This document shows positions 22,116 to 31,736 of a stretch of 42,161 nucleotides of DNA, one piece after another (within the stretch, counting starts at the first letter, position 1; each line of letters begins with the position of its first letter). A program made the position numbers and the translations under genes. Origin of the DNA: an uncultured Lachnospiraceae bacterium (GTDB lineage: Bacteria > Bacillota > Clostridia > Lachnospirales > Lachnospiraceae); NCBI GenBank assembly GCA_910588875.1, contig CAJURT010000033.1, positions 1 through 42,161 on the forward strand, in the 5' to 3' direction. A model generated the notes under the pieces. The model searched no databases, was not told the DNA's origin, and saw only the letters and a program-made list of their open reading frames with translations.

Positions 22116-24035
22116 ATGGCTAAGACACAATATAATGCAGACAGCATCACCGTCCTGGAAGGGTTGGAGGCAGTCCGGAAGCGGCCAGGCATGTACATAG
22201 GAGGTGTGGGCACCAAGGGGCTGAACCACCTGATTTATGAGATCGTGGACAATGCGGTAGATGAACATCTGGCCGGATATTGTGACAGTATCCAGGTGGT
22301 TTTGGAGGCAGACGGTTCCTGCACCGTGAAAGACAGCGGCCGGGGAATCCCGGTGGAGATGCACAAAAAGGGCATGTCTGCCGCAAGGATTGTCTTTTCC
22401 ACGCTGCATGCGGGGGGGAAGTTTGACAATGAGGCTTATAAGACCAGCGGAGGCCTGCACGGTGTGGGCTCTTCGGTGGTCAATGCGTTGTCAGCCCACA
22501 TGGACATCCGGATTTACCGGGGAGGACAGATCCATCATGATGCCTATGAGAAAGGACTGCCGGTGGTGGAATTAAAAGACGGCCTGCTGCCGGTTGTGGG
22601 GAAGACAAAACAGACCGGCACACAGATCAATTTCCTGCCGGACAGTGAGATCTTTGAGAGGACACGGTTTAAGGCAGACTGGCTGAAAAGCCGGCTGCAT
22701 GAGACGGCATACCTGAATCCAGGCCTGACGATTTCTTATGAGAACCGACGCCAGGGGGAGGAGGAGGCAGTTCTTTTCCATGAACCTGAGGGCCTGGCGG
22801 CCTATGTAAAAGAGATAAACAACGGCAAGAACGCCATTCATGATCCCATTTATGTGAAAGATAAGCAGGAGGGGATTGAGGTGGAACTGGCGATCCAGTT
22901 CGTAGATACCTTTGAGGAGAACATCCTGGGCTTTTGCAATAATATCTTTACCCAGGAGGGGGGTACGCATCTGGTGGGCTTTAAGACCCGTTTTACCCAG
23001 ATGATTAATTCTTATGCCAGGGAACTGGGGATCCTCAAGGAGAAGGAGCCGAATTTTACGGGGGCGGATACACGCAATGGCATGACTGCTATCGTTGCAG
23101 TCAAGCATCCGGATCCCATCTTTGAGGGGCAGACAAAGACCAAGCTGGCCAGCGCGGATGCCACGAAGGCAGTGTTTGCGGTCAGCGGTGATCTGCTGCA
23201 GCATTATTTTGACCGCAACGTGGAGGTGCTTAAGGGGATTATCGCCTGTGCGGAGAAGTCGGCGAAGATCCGCAAGGCGGAAGAGAAAGCACGCACCAAC
23301 ATGCTGACCAAGTCAAAATTTTCTTTTGACAGTAACGGCAAGCTGGCAAACTGTGAGAGCCGGGAGGCAGAAAAGTGTGAGATTTTTATCGTGGAGGGGG
23401 ATTCGGCAGGCGGGTCGGCCAAGACTGCCCGGAACCGGATGTACCAGGCGATTCTGCCGATCCGGGGAAAGATCCTCAATGTGGAGAAGGCTTCCATGGA
23501 CAAGGTGCTTGCCAATGCAGAGATCAAGACGATGATCAATGCCTTTGGATGTGGATTTTCCGAAGGCTACGGCAACGATTTTGATTTGGCGAAGCTGCGC
23601 TACCATAAGATTATCCTGATGACGGATGCGGACGTGGACGGCAGCCATATTGATACATTGCTTTTGACTTTCTTATACCGGTTTATGCCGGATCTGATCT
23701 ACAACGGGCATGTGTTTATTGCCATGCCGCCCCTCTATAAGGTGATCCCCAGCCGGGGGCAGGAGCAGTATCTGTATGACGATAAGGAACTGGAGCGGTA
23801 CCGGAAGAGCCACAGCGGGGAATTCCGGCTGCAGCGGTACAAGGGGTTAGGAGAGATGGATCCGGAACAGCTGTGGGAGACCACCCTGGATCCGGAACGA
23901 AGAGTGTTAAAGCGTGTGGAGATTGAGGATGCACGCCTGGCCTCAGAGGTGACAGAAATGCTGATGGGCAGTGAGGTGCCGCCGCGGAGGAAGTTTATCC
24001 ATGACCATGCGGATGAGGCGGAGATCGATGCATAA
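22116..24035 (+). CDS. parE: Topoisomerase IV subunit B-like (type IIA, ATPase)
   Basis: This 639-residue ATPase subunit of a type IIA topoisomerase has a GHKL ATP-binding domain (DNAVDE, DSGRGIPV, GGLHGVGSSVVNALS), a transducer domain, and a TOPRIM domain with EGDSAGGSAK and DVDGSHI. A C-terminal tail has the ParE/GyrB pattern YKGLGEMDPEQLWETT. The start at 22116 is set by AGGGAGG 7 bases upstream and the family N-terminus ADSITVLEGLEAVRKRPGMYIG. The subunit A gene follows after 51 bases. Since gyrA/gyrB are normally near the origin in this group, this separate pair is read as topoisomerase IV (ParE/ParC), which unlinks daughter chromosomes. A second gyrase-like enzyme cannot be excluded. 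Confidence 0.88.
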   Translation: MAKTQYNADSITVLEGLEAVRKRPGMYIGGVGTKGLNHLIYEIVDNAVDEHLAGYCDSIQVVLEADGSCTVKDSGRGIPVEMHKKGMSAARIVFSTLHAGGKFDNEAYKTSGGLHGVGSSVVNALSAHMDIRIYRGGQIHHDAYEKGLPVVELKDGLLPVVGKTKQTGTQINFLPDSEIFERTRFKADWLKSRLHETAYLNPGLTISYENRRQGEEEAVLFHEPEGLAAYVKEINNGKNAIHDPIYVKDKQEGIEVELAIQFVDTFEENILGFCNNIFTQEGGTHLVGFKTRFTQMINSYARELGILKEKEPNFTGADTRNGMTAIVAVKHPDPIFEGQTKTKLASADATKAVFAVSGDLLQHYFDRNVEVLKGIIACAEKSAKIRKAEEKARTNMLTKSKFSFDSNGKLANCESREAEKCEIFIVEGDSAGGSAKTARNRMYQAILPIRGKILNVEKASMDKVLANAEIKTMINAFGCGFSEGYGNDFDLAKLRYHKIILMTDADVDGSHIDTLLLTFLYRFMPDLIYNGHVFIAMPPLYKVIPSRGQEQYLYDDKELERYRKSHSGEFRLQRYKGLGEMDPEQLWETTLDPERRVLKRVEIEDARLASEVTEMLMGSEVPPRRKFIHDHADEAEIDA

Positions 24036-24086
24036 AGAAGAGGCCATGTATATTTGCGGCACGGGAAGGATGAGGATGGAGAAGCT

Positions 24087-26321
24087 ATGGCAGAGAAAAT
24101 TTTGACCACGGAGTTTTCGGAGGAGATGCAGCGCAGCTATCTGAATTATTCCATGAGTGTAATAACGGCGCGGGCGATTCCGGATGCCCGGGACGGACTG
24201 AAGCCGGTGCAGCGGCGGGTGCTTTATGATATGAGCGAACTGCGGCTGGGGCATGACAAGCCCCACCGTAAATCGGCACGTATCGTTGGCGACACGATGG
24301 GTAAATACCATCCCCACGGCGACAGTTCCATCTATGAGACCTTAGTAGTGCTTTCCCAGGATTTCAAGAAAGGGATGGCATTGGTGGACGGGCATGGGAA
24401 TTTCGGATCCATTGAAGGGGATGGGGCTGCGGCTATGCGTTACACAGAGGCGCGGCTGCGGAAATTTGCGGAGGAGGTCTATTTAAAAGATCTGGACAAG
24501 ACCGTGAATTTTGTGTCCAATTACGATGAGTCGGAGAGGGAGCCAGAGGTGCTGCCGGTGCGGGTGCCGAACCTGCTGATCAACGGTTCCGAGGGAATTG
24601 CCGTAGGGATGAGCACCAGTATCCCGCCCCATAACCTGGGCGAGGTGATTGACCTGGTGCAGGCTTATATTGACCGTCCGGAGATGTCTATCCAGGAGAT
24701 GATGGAATATCTGCCGGGGCCGGATTTCCCCACCGGAGGCATCATTGCCAACAAGAGCGGGCTGGCGGAGATTTATGAGACAGGGGTAGGCAAGATCAAG
24801 CTGCGCGGCAAGCTGGAGGTGGAACTGGGGCGTCGGCGCAGTGACAAGGATAAGCTGATTATCAGCGAAATCCCGTACACCATGATTGGCGCCGGCATCA
24901 ATAAATTCCTGATGGATGTGGCAGAACTGGTAGAGAGCCGGAAGCTTACGGATGTAGTGGATATTTCCAATCAGTCCAGCAAAGAAGGCATCCGTATTGT
25001 ACTGGAATTAAAGCGCGATGCCGATGTGGAAAAGATTAAAAATATACTCTATAAGAAGACGAAACTGGAAGACACTTTTGGCGTGAATATGCTGGCAATT
25101 GCCAAGGGAAGGCCGGAGACTTTGAGCCTGAGGGGGATCCTGAAAAATTATCTGGATTTCCAATATGAAAATGCCACCAGGAAATATCAGGCTCTGCTGG
25201 ATAAGGAACTGGAGAGAAAGGAAATCCGGGAGGGGCTGATCAAGGCATGCGATGTGATAGACCTGATTATTGCCATTTTGCGGGGGGCAAAGAATCTTAA
25301 GGATGCCAAGGCGTGCCTGATGCATGGGGATATTTCCCGCATCCAGTTTAAGCATCCGGGCTTTGAGGAGGATGCGAGGCAGTTGTCCTTTACAGAGAAA
25401 CAGGCGTCGGCGATTCTGGAGATGCGGCTCTATAAATTAATCGGCCTGGAGATCCTGGCATTGCAGAAGGAGTATAAGGAGTGCTTAAAGAAGATCGCCG
25501 AATATCAGAGAATCCTGAAAAACCGCAGCAATATGAACCAGGTAATCAAAGAAGACCTTGAACATATCAAGAAGGAGTTTGCCCAGCCCAGGCGGACACG
25601 GATTGAGGATGGGAAGGAAGCGGTCTATGAGGAGGCGCCAGTGGAAGTGCAGGAGGTGGTTTTTGTGATGGATAAGTTTGGCTACTGTAAAATCCTTGAC
25701 AAGACGGCCTATGAACGGAACCGGGAGACCGTGGAAGGGGAGTACCGGCATATCCTTCCCTGCATGAATACGGATAAACTCTGTATCTTTACGGATAAAG
25801 GCAGCCTGCACCAGGTCAAGCTGATGGATATTCCTTCAGGAAAGCTGCGGGACAAGGGGACGCCCCTTGACAATGTGAGCAAATTTGACGGAAGTAAAGA
25901 AAATATTGTCTGGATGAGTTGCTGGGAAGCCATGGCCGGGCAGAAGCTTTTATTTGCCACAAAGATGGCCCTTATCAAGGTAGTTCCTGCAGAGGAATTT
26001 GTGACCAACAACCGCACGGTGGCGGCGACCAAGCTGCAGGAGGGGGATGCATTGGTAAGTGTCCGCCCGGTGGGGACAGAATCCGAGGTGGTCCTGCAGA
26101 CAAGCAACGATGTGTTTTTGCGCTTTGCCATGGATGAGATTCCGGAGATGAAGAAGAATTCCCGGGGGGTGCGGGGGATCCGGCTGGCTGTGGAGGAACA
26201 GCTGGAGCAGGTATATTTTGTGGATACAGAGCCAGTGATCACCTATAAGAAGAAGGAAGTGCATTTAAACCGGATGAAGACGGGGAAACGCGACGGGAAA
26301 GGCAGCCGTCTGCGGATATAG
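24087..26321 (+). CDS. parC: Topoisomerase IV subunit A-like (type IIA, DNA cleavage)
   Basis: This 744-residue DNA-cleaving subunit forms the topoisomerase with the upstream subunit B. The winged-helix region has RAIPDARDGLKPVQRRVLY, and the catalytic tyrosine is in AAMRYTEARL. A coiled coil and a C-terminal beta-pinwheel domain with the blades RHILPCMNTDKLCIFT and NSRGVRGIRL follow. A clear gyrase box (QRRGGKG) is not seen, supporting topoisomerase IV rather than gyrase. The start at 24087 follows GGATGGAGAAGCT. A strong terminator follows the stop. Confidence 0.88.
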   Translation: MAEKILTTEFSEEMQRSYLNYSMSVITARAIPDARDGLKPVQRRVLYDMSELRLGHDKPHRKSARIVGDTMGKYHPHGDSSIYETLVVLSQDFKKGMALVDGHGNFGSIEGDGAAAMRYTEARLRKFAEEVYLKDLDKTVNFVSNYDESEREPEVLPVRVPNLLINGSEGIAVGMSTSIPPHNLGEVIDLVQAYIDRPEMSIQEMMEYLPGPDFPTGGIIANKSGLAEIYETGVGKIKLRGKLEVELGRRRSDKDKLIISEIPYTMIGAGINKFLMDVAELVESRKLTDVVDISNQSSKEGIRIVLELKRDADVEKIKNILYKKTKLEDTFGVNMLAIAKGRPETLSLRGILKNYLDFQYENATRKYQALLDKELERKEIREGLIKACDVIDLIIAILRGAKNLKDAKACLMHGDISRIQFKHPGFEEDARQLSFTEKQASAILEMRLYKLIGLEILALQKEYKECLKKIAEYQRILKNRSNMNQVIKEDLEHIKKEFAQPRRTRIEDGKEAVYEEAPVEVQEVVFVMDKFGYCKILDKTAYERNRETVEGEYRHILPCMNTDKLCIFTDKGSLHQVKLMDIPSGKLRDKGTPLDNVSKFDGSKENIVWMSCWEAMAGQKLLFATKMALIKVVPAEEFVTNNRTVAATKLQEGDALVSVRPVGTESEVVLQTSNDVFLRFAMDEIPEMKKNSRGVRGIRLAVEEQLEQVYFVDTEPVITYKKKEVHLNRMKTGKRDGKGSRLRI

Positions 26322-26325
26322 GGAG

Positions 26326-26377
26326 AAAAGGAGCCATCCCTTTTGTGAATCGCAACAAAGGGGGACGGCTCCTTTTT
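26326..26377 (+). terminator. Terminator after parC
   Basis: AAAGGAGCC-AT-CCCTTT pairs with AAAGGG-GGAC-GGCTCCTTT around a loop, with a small internal loop, and is followed by a T run. Confidence 0.85.
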
Positions 26378-26406
26378 GACATGAAGACAAAATGCCTCAG
26401 GCAGAT

Positions 26407-26655
26407 CTATGAGACCCCGGCATATTGGCTGTGAACCTTCTGGATCTGGCTGGATTGTGCCTGCTCGGTGTTATACCAGCCTTTGGCGGACATTTTCTGA
26501 TAAATGTCATCCTGCATACAGAGGCTGTCCTTCAGTGCCTGGTTGAAGGCCTGGTGCACATTTGCCGTCGAGGACTCGATTGTGCCGTGCATATACAGGT
26601 CACATACTCCTTTGGTAGTCAGGAGCAGGTTTTCCATGATATCTCTGTCACCCAT
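26407..26655 (-). CDS. CotF-like spore coat protein
   Basis: This 82-residue helical protein matches the CotF family of spore coat proteins: DIMENLLLTTKGVCDLYMHG, then QAFNQALKDSLCMQDDIYQKM, and a C-terminal GWY segment. Such proteins assemble into the outer layers of the endospore and mark the host as a spore former. It lies 13 bases after a 57-residue helical gene and probably forms an operon with it. A sporulation sigma factor would be expected to drive it. Confidence 0.85.
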   Translation of the reverse strand: MGDRDIMENLLLTTKGVCDLYMHGTIESSTANVHQAFNQALKDSLCMQDDIYQKMSAKGWYNTEQAQSSQIQKVHSQYAGVS

Positions 26656-26668
26656 TGCATTCCCCTCC

Positions 26669-26842
26669 TTAGGTCAATTGATAAAACGTGTCAAAGATCT
26701 GCTGGTGCTTGTCGTAAATCTGCTGGACACAGCTTTTCAGTTCCGTATCCTGCAGGTTTTTGATGGCATCCTGGCACTGAGTTTTCAGAAATTTCTCGTG
26801 GCCAAGGGCATCGTCAATATAATTCAGTTCTTTCGGACTCAT
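26669..26842 (-). CDS. Small helical spore-coat-associated protein
   Basis: This 57-residue protein starts at 26842, where GGAGGTG lies 8 bases upstream; the longer open frame to 26959 has no such site. The sequence is a two-helix protein (YIDDALGHEKFLKTQCQDAI and KSCVQQIYDKHQQIFDTFYQ) with two cysteines, resembling half of a CotF unit. It is the first gene of the coat pair. CATACTA occurs twice upstream (about 26864 and 26907), similar to -10 elements of forespore or mother-cell sigma factors, but no firm promoter is assigned. Confidence 0.7.
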   Translation of the reverse strand: MSPKELNYIDDALGHEKFLKTQCQDAIKNLQDTELKSCVQQIYDKHQQIFDTFYQLT

Positions 26843-26983
26843 AATGATCACCTCCACATGTAGTATGTGTGATTCCGGCAGCAGATATGTGAGGGAAACC
26901 TTCCCATAGTATGGTTGTGGTAGACGAAAAACCAATGAATGTCCGCAGTACAAATACAAATGTATTTTTCTCGCGAATAGGTA

Positions 26984-27012
26984 TTGATTTTTTTGTCAAG
27001 ATGAGATAGGAT
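26984..27012 (+). promoter_or_regulatory. Possible promoter of asd
   Basis: TTGATT at 26984-26989 and TAGGAT at 27007-27012 are 17 bases apart, 90 bases before asd. The leader shows no clear riboswitch fold. Confidence 0.4.
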
Positions 27013-27102
27013 AGTCAAAGCTTAAAGAGCAACAAGGCGGTTAGGCCAAAAGAAGTTGGGCCGGCCAGCAAAAAATAGCCAGGAAATGAGGAGACAATAA
27101 TT

Positions 27103-28191
27103 ATGGAAAAGAAACTGAGGGTAGGAGTATTAGGCGCTACCGGGATGGTAGGGCAGAGATTTATCACTCTTTTGGAGAACCATCCCTGGTATGAGGTGGT
27201 GGCTGTGGCGGCAAGCCCCCGTTCAGCAGGGAAAACCTATGAGGAGGCTGTGGGTGACCGCTGGAAGATGGACAGTTCCATGCCGGAGGCAGTAAAAGGG
27301 CTGGTGGTGATGAATGTCAATGAGGTGGAGAAGGTGTCCGCCGGGGTGGATATGGTGTTCAGTGCCGTGGATATGGGAAAAGATGAGATCCGGGCAATTG
27401 AGGAAGCCTATGCGAAGGCAGAGGTGCCGGTAGTTTCCAACAACAGCGCCCACCGCTGGACGCCGGATGTGCCGATGGTGGTGCCGGAGATCAACCCGGA
27501 GCATTTCCAGGTGATTGAATTTCAGAAAAAGAGGCTGGGCACAAAGAGAGGGTTTATCGCCGTGAAGCCCAATTGCTCCATCCAGAGTTATGCGCCGGTG
27601 CTGACAGCCTGGAAGGAGTTTGAGCCATATGAGGTGGTGGCAACCACCTACCAGGCGATCTCCGGTGCCGGGAAAACCTTCCGGGACTGGCCGGAGATGG
27701 TGGGGAATATTATTCCTTATATCGGAGGGGAAGAGGAGAAGAGCGAGCAGGAGCCGCTGCGTTTGTGGGGAAAGATGGAGAATGGGGTGATTGTCAAGGC
27801 AGCAGAACCCAGGATCACCTGCCAGTGCATCCGGGTGCCAGTCCTCAATGGGCATACGGCAGCTGTGTTTGTGAAATTCCGTAAGCATCCCACAAAGGAG
27901 GAACTGATTGAGAAACTGGTAACTTTCAGCGGGCTTCCTCAGAAACTGGAACTCCCCAGCGCACCGAAGCAGTTTATCCGGTATTTGGAGGAGGATAACC
28001 GGCCACAGATCACCCAGGATGTGGATTTTGAGAAGGGGATGGGAATCTCTGTAGGGCGGCTGAGGGAGGATACCATATATGATTATAAGTTTGTAGGCTT
28101 GTCCCACAATACCCTGAGGGGAGCCGCAGGCGGTGCCGTGCTTTGCGCCGAACTTCTGACAGCCCAGGGATATATCCAGGCAAAAGAATAA
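27103..28191 (+). CDS. asd: Aspartate-semialdehyde dehydrogenase
   Basis: This 362-residue enzyme makes aspartate-4-semialdehyde from aspartyl phosphate with NADPH, feeding lysine, diaminopimelate, threonine and methionine synthesis. The N-terminal nucleotide-binding loop is GVLGATGMVGQRF and the catalytic cysteine is in KPNCSIQSY. The AISGAGKTFRDWPEM and CQCIRVPVLNGHT segments carry the catalytic histidine region. The length and the RVPVLNGH pattern match the archaeal/fungal-type subclass, which is common in Clostridia. It stands alone, with a strong terminator after it and the ribosome binding site GAGGAG upstream. Confidence 0.95.
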   Translation: MEKKLRVGVLGATGMVGQRFITLLENHPWYEVVAVAASPRSAGKTYEEAVGDRWKMDSSMPEAVKGLVVMNVNEVEKVSAGVDMVFSAVDMGKDEIRAIEEAYAKAEVPVVSNNSAHRWTPDVPMVVPEINPEHFQVIEFQKKRLGTKRGFIAVKPNCSIQSYAPVLTAWKEFEPYEVVATTYQAISGAGKTFRDWPEMVGNIIPYIGGEEEKSEQEPLRLWGKMENGVIVKAAEPRITCQCIRVPVLNGHTAAVFVKFRKHPTKEELIEKLVTFSGLPQKLELPSAPKQFIRYLEEDNRPQITQDVDFEKGMGISVGRLREDTIYDYKFVGLSHNTLRGAAGGAVLCAELLTAQGYIQAKE

Positions 28192-28199
28192 AAACAGCT

Positions 28200-28229
28200 G
28201 CTGGTCACTTTGTGACCAGCGCTTTTTTT
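28200..28229. terminator. Bidirectional terminator between asd and the MATE gene
   Basis: GCTGGTCAC-TTT-GTGACCAGC is followed on the plus strand by GCTTTTTTT. The stem contains the stop codon of the convergent MATE gene. Confidence 0.8.
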
Positions 28230-29554
28230 CGCCAATATCCGGTTCGGTAACGGCAATAGGAGATCAGGTAGTTGACGCCCCAGCCTAGGGGAACGGCATA
28301 CCAGATCATCTGGATGCCCCAGATGGGGGAGCAGATCCTGGCAACAGCCACGCGCACGCTTAAGTTAACCAGGTTGGCAATCATGTAGACGGCCACATCC
28401 CCGGAACCTCGCAAAACGCCGTCCGTGGTGGCTTTAAAACCGATGAGGCAGAAGAACCAGCCGATAAAGCGCAGATAAGCGGCACCGGTTTCGTAGGCAG
28501 TGGCCGAGGTGGCGGTGTCCATAAAGGCAGACAGGACCGGATGGTAAAAGAACTGGCACACCACACATAGGAGGAGGGCAAAGGCAGCGATGATGCCATA
28601 TGAGATCCGGTAACCCTGCTGTACCCGTTCCGGCTTCCCGGCGCCTAAATTCTGGGCAGTGAAGGTGGACATGGCATTGCCGGTGCCGATCATAGGAACG
28701 ATAGCAATCGATTCCAGGCGCATCCCGGCGGTATAACCGGCCAGGGCAGAGGAACCGAACTGGTTGACTGAGGACTGGGTCAGCAGCATCCCGATGCTGA
28801 CAATGGACTGCTGGATAATGGACGGGATAGCTATCCTGGTGCCGCTTAATAATACGGGTATATGGAACAGGCGTGGTTTCTCCTGGGCAGGATAGCTTCG
28901 GAGCAGGAGCATCAGGAGGAGAAACGAGACCACGGCAGATACCCCCTGGGCAATCACCGTGGCAATAGCCACCCCATCCACCCCCATGCCGAACCCGATT
29001 ACCATAACCAGATCCAAAAGGATGTTCAGCAGGGAAGAGAAAATCAAAAGGGCCAGGGGGATGCCGGACTTGCCAAGGGCATTGAAGTTGGCAGCTAAAA
29101 CGTTATACATAAACATAAAGGGAAGCCCCATAAAATAGAGCTGCAAATAGAGTACGGCATCTTCATAAATGTTTTCTGGCGTGCCCAGGGCAGACAGGAT
29201 CAGAGGGTTGAAGGACAGGCCAAAGAGCGCCAACAGAGTACTGAGGCAGGCAAAAGTAATCAGGAAGGTATAGACGGAGGTTTTCATTTCCTGATATTTT
29301 TCCGCACCGAGATACTGGCTGGTCAGCACGGAGGCTCCGATGCCGCCGCCGATGGCAACCATAATGAAAACATTGGTAAAGGAGTAGGAGGCGCCGACTG
29401 CTGCCAGGGCATCTTCCCCCACATAACGCCCGACGATCACGGAGTCCGCCATGTTATAAAATTGCTGGAACAGATTTCCCAGGATCATGGGAAGGGCGAA
29501 AAAGAACAGGGAACGCCCGGGAGCGCCTTCTACCAATTTCTGTTTTTTGTTCAT
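28205..29554 (-). CDS. MATE family efflux transporter
   Basis: This 449-residue protein with about 12 membrane helices belongs to the multidrug and toxic compound extrusion family. Characteristic segments are the N-terminal FALPMILGNLFQQFYNMADSVIVGRYVG and its second-half counterpart AIPSIIQQSIVSIGMLLTQSSVNQFG, showing the two-lobe repeat. It exports drugs or metabolites in exchange for sodium ions or protons. The substrate is unknown. Its stop codon lies in the terminator hairpin shared with asd. It follows the alcohol dehydrogenase gene on the same strand after 27 bases, so it may be cotranscribed with the LysR and dehydrogenase genes. Confidence 0.93.
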   Translation of the reverse strand: MNKKQKLVEGAPGRSLFFFALPMILGNLFQQFYNMADSVIVGRYVGEDALAAVGASYSFTNVFIMVAIGGGIGASVLTSQYLGAEKYQEMKTSVYTFLITFACLSTLLALFGLSFNPLILSALGTPENIYEDAVLYLQLYFMGLPFMFMYNVLAANFNALGKSGIPLALLIFSSLLNILLDLVMVIGFGMGVDGVAIATVIAQGVSAVVSFLLLMLLLRSYPAQEKPRLFHIPVLLSGTRIAIPSIIQQSIVSIGMLLTQSSVNQFGSSALAGYTAGMRLESIAIVPMIGTGNAMSTFTAQNLGAGKPERVQQGYRISYGIIAAFALLLCVVCQFFYHPVLSAFMDTATSATAYETGAAYLRFIGWFFCLIGFKATTDGVLRGSGDVAVYMIANLVNLSVRVAVARICSPIWGIQMIWYAVPLGWGVNYLISYCRYRTGYWRKKALVTK

Positions 29555-29581
29555 CGTATAGTTCCTTTTCCAAATGAGTGT

Positions 29582-30604
29582 TTAAAAATCAAAAGTCAGC
29601 ACGACCTTGCGGACAGCAGGGTCATGGCTGTCAATCAGGTCAAAGGCCTCCTGGGCTTTTGTCAAAGGGAAGGTATGGGAGACACTGCCGGTCAGGTTAA
29701 GCTTCCCCTTGCAGATCAGTTCAATTGCAGTGCCAAACATATGGTTCTGCAGGCGGGAGCCACGCACATCCAACTCTTTTGCGGTAATAAGAAAGGGATT
29801 GATCTGTGTGGCGGCGGCAGTAAGACCCATGACCATCACCCGCCCCGCATTCCCGGTGGCCTTTAAAAGGGAGGACAGGGAATCCCCTGCATTGGCGGCA
29901 TCCATGGATACGGTGGCCCCATGGCCCTTTGTGTATTCCATGACCTTTTCTTCCAGATCCTCTTTGAGCACGTTGATGGTGTGGCTGGCGCCGTTATGCC
30001 TGGCATCCTCCAGCTTGCTATCTGTCCGGCAGGCCACAATAATATGGCTGCAGAGCAGCCTGGCAATCCTTAAGACAGAACTTCCCAGCGCACCGTAACC
30101 TAATATAAGGAGCATGTCATCCTGGGTGAGTTCTGCCCTGGCGCAGGCCTGGATGGCAATGGTGGCAGGCTCAATCATGACGGCATCACAGTCGGGAAGG
30201 GAATCCGGCAGCAGGCAGCAATCTGCCTCCGGAACCGCAATATATTCCCGGAACCCACCGTCAATATGGACGCCTCTTACCTTAAGGTTATCGCAGACGT
30301 TGCCGCGTCCCTTTCTGCAAGGGTAGCAGTGGCCGCAGCTGACCACCTGGTTGATGATAACCCGGTCACCAGGTTTTAAGCCTTTTACATTTTCCCAGGT
30401 TTTTTCCACAACACCTACCATCTCATGCCCGATGATCCGGGGGTAAGTGACGATAGCATTGGTTCCGTGGTAGATGGTCCCGTCCGATCCACAGATGCCG
30501 GCCGCCGTCATGCGGATCAGCACATTGTTATGGGGATCCGGGGCAGGCTTTTCCCTTTCAATGATTTCTAATTTATGCGGGCTTGTGATCTGTACTGCTT
30601 TCAT
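29582..30604 (-). CDS. Zinc-dependent alcohol (sorbitol-type) dehydrogenase
   Basis: This 340-residue medium-chain dehydrogenase oxidises a secondary alcohol or polyol with NAD(P). Zinc and cofactor features are GICGSD (catalytic Cys), GHEMVGVVE (His-Glu), the structural zinc cluster CGHCYPCRKGRGNVC, and the Rossmann motif LGYGALGSSVL. The start at 30604 is preferred to 30715 because GGAGGAAAG lies just upstream and the protein begins with the usual MKAVQI. A LysR gene ends 26 bases upstream. Threonine, sorbitol or another polyol could be the substrate. Confidence 0.9.
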   Translation of the reverse strand: MKAVQITSPHKLEIIEREKPAPDPHNNVLIRMTAAGICGSDGTIYHGTNAIVTYPRIIGHEMVGVVEKTWENVKGLKPGDRVIINQVVSCGHCYPCRKGRGNVCDNLKVRGVHIDGGFREYIAVPEADCCLLPDSLPDCDAVMIEPATIAIQACARAELTQDDMLLILGYGALGSSVLRIARLLCSHIIVACRTDSKLEDARHNGASHTINVLKEDLEEKVMEYTKGHGATVSMDAANAGDSLSSLLKATGNAGRVMVMGLTAAATQINPFLITAKELDVRGSRLQNHMFGTAIELICKGKLNLTGSVSHTFPLTKAQEAFDLIDSHDPAVRKVVLTFDF

Positions 30605-30630
30605 GATATTCTTTCCTCCGTTGGTGTAAG

Positions 30631-31557
30631 TTATGTGCCAAACTGTTCTTTTACCAGGCGGATAAAAAGCTGATCCGCTTTGGAAAGAAAGCTGTTTTGA
30701 AGGCTGGCAATGCACATATTCCAGCTGGCGTCATATTTTTCGTCGATGCACAGCAGGGCAGGGCAGAATTCGTAGGAGGCCATCTGAAAATATTGAAGCG
30801 GGATCATGGTTATGCCGAGCCCTCTGGCAGCCAGGAGCAGGGCGGTCTCATAATTTCGCAGTGTCAGGGCAATCTGGGGGTTGGTTATCCCGGCCTTTGA
30901 GAGCACGCTGTCCGTGATCTGCCGGATGCGCTGCTGTTTGTGCAGCATCAGGAAAGGCTCCTGTGCCAGAAGCCTGATGTCCAGGACCGGGTAAGGATAG
31001 CCAGGCTTTTCCACCGCCTTTTGGAGGAGTTTGTGCTGCGGATGGATGGCGATGACGAAGGGATCTTTTTTCATGATATCGTAATGGATCTGCGGCTGAG
31101 AAATCTCTTTGGGGGCATGCAGGATGGCAAAGCCCAGTTCGCCCCGCAGAAGCATCTGTTCCAAAACAGTGGTGTTTTCCTCATGGATGTAGAGTTCAAT
31201 AAAGGGGCACAGCTGCCGGTATTCCGGAAGGATCCGGGCCAGGGTCAGGGTTCCCAAATGGTTGGTGATGCCCAAATGGATACGCCCGGTCCTCAGATTG
31301 TTGATGTCGCTGATCTCCAGTTCGAAATCTTCATACATTTTAAGGATCTGCGTGGCCATATGGTAATAACGTTCGCCGGCATAGGTGAGGGTCAGGCCGT
31401 TGGTAGTACGGTGAAAGAGTGCAGTGCCCAGCCCTTCCTCTATCCGCTGGACGGATTGGCTTAAAGAGGGCTGTGCCATGAAAAGCTTCCGGGCAGCCCG
31501 GGAAATGCTCTTTTCATCCGCTATGGTTTTGACGTAAATCAGTTCTTTTTGTGTCAT
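30631..31557 (-). CDS. LysR-family transcriptional regulator
   Basis: This 308-residue regulator has an N-terminal winged helix (residues 1-60, with SISRAARKLFMAQPSLSQSVQRIEE) and a C-terminal effector domain. It is the first gene of a minus-strand unit with the dehydrogenase and MATE exporter, and it is divergent from the second azlCD pair across 179 bases. LysR proteins often control both the divergent gene and themselves, so either azlCD or the dehydrogenase is a likely target. The effector is unknown. Confidence 0.92.
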   Translation of the reverse strand: MTQKELIYVKTIADEKSISRAARKLFMAQPSLSQSVQRIEEGLGTALFHRTTNGLTLTYAGERYYHMATQILKMYEDFELEISDINNLRTGRIHLGITNHLGTLTLARILPEYRQLCPFIELYIHEENTTVLEQMLLRGELGFAILHAPKEISQPQIHYDIMKKDPFVIAIHPQHKLLQKAVEKPGYPYPVLDIRLLAQEPFLMLHKQQRIRQITDSVLSKAGITNPQIALTLRNYETALLLAARGLGITMIPLQYFQMASYEFCPALLCIDEKYDASWNMCIASLQNSFLSKADQLFIRLVKEQFGT

Positions 31558-31736
31558 AGTGGGGTCCTGTGCTTTCTGTGCTCTTGTGATATTTTTCCAT
31601 ATATTCCCGGATAAACAATCCCATTATAATATAAAATCTCCCTGGCGTCAAAAGTTTTGCAGTTGACTTAAAGAAAAGTTGCGAGTATGATGTTACTGTT
31701 TGGGTGTGGAGAAAGCGGGGGGAGATGGAGGAAAAT

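Noticed and set aside
22062..22116. Longer parE start at 22062
   Set aside because: The family N-terminus begins at 22116, where AGGGAGG is correctly placed; the extension overlaps the leader.
26843..27102. Lysine riboswitch or T-box before asd
   Set aside because: The leader after the likely promoter is only about 90 bases and lacks the conserved T-box sequence or a lysine-riboswitch-like fold.
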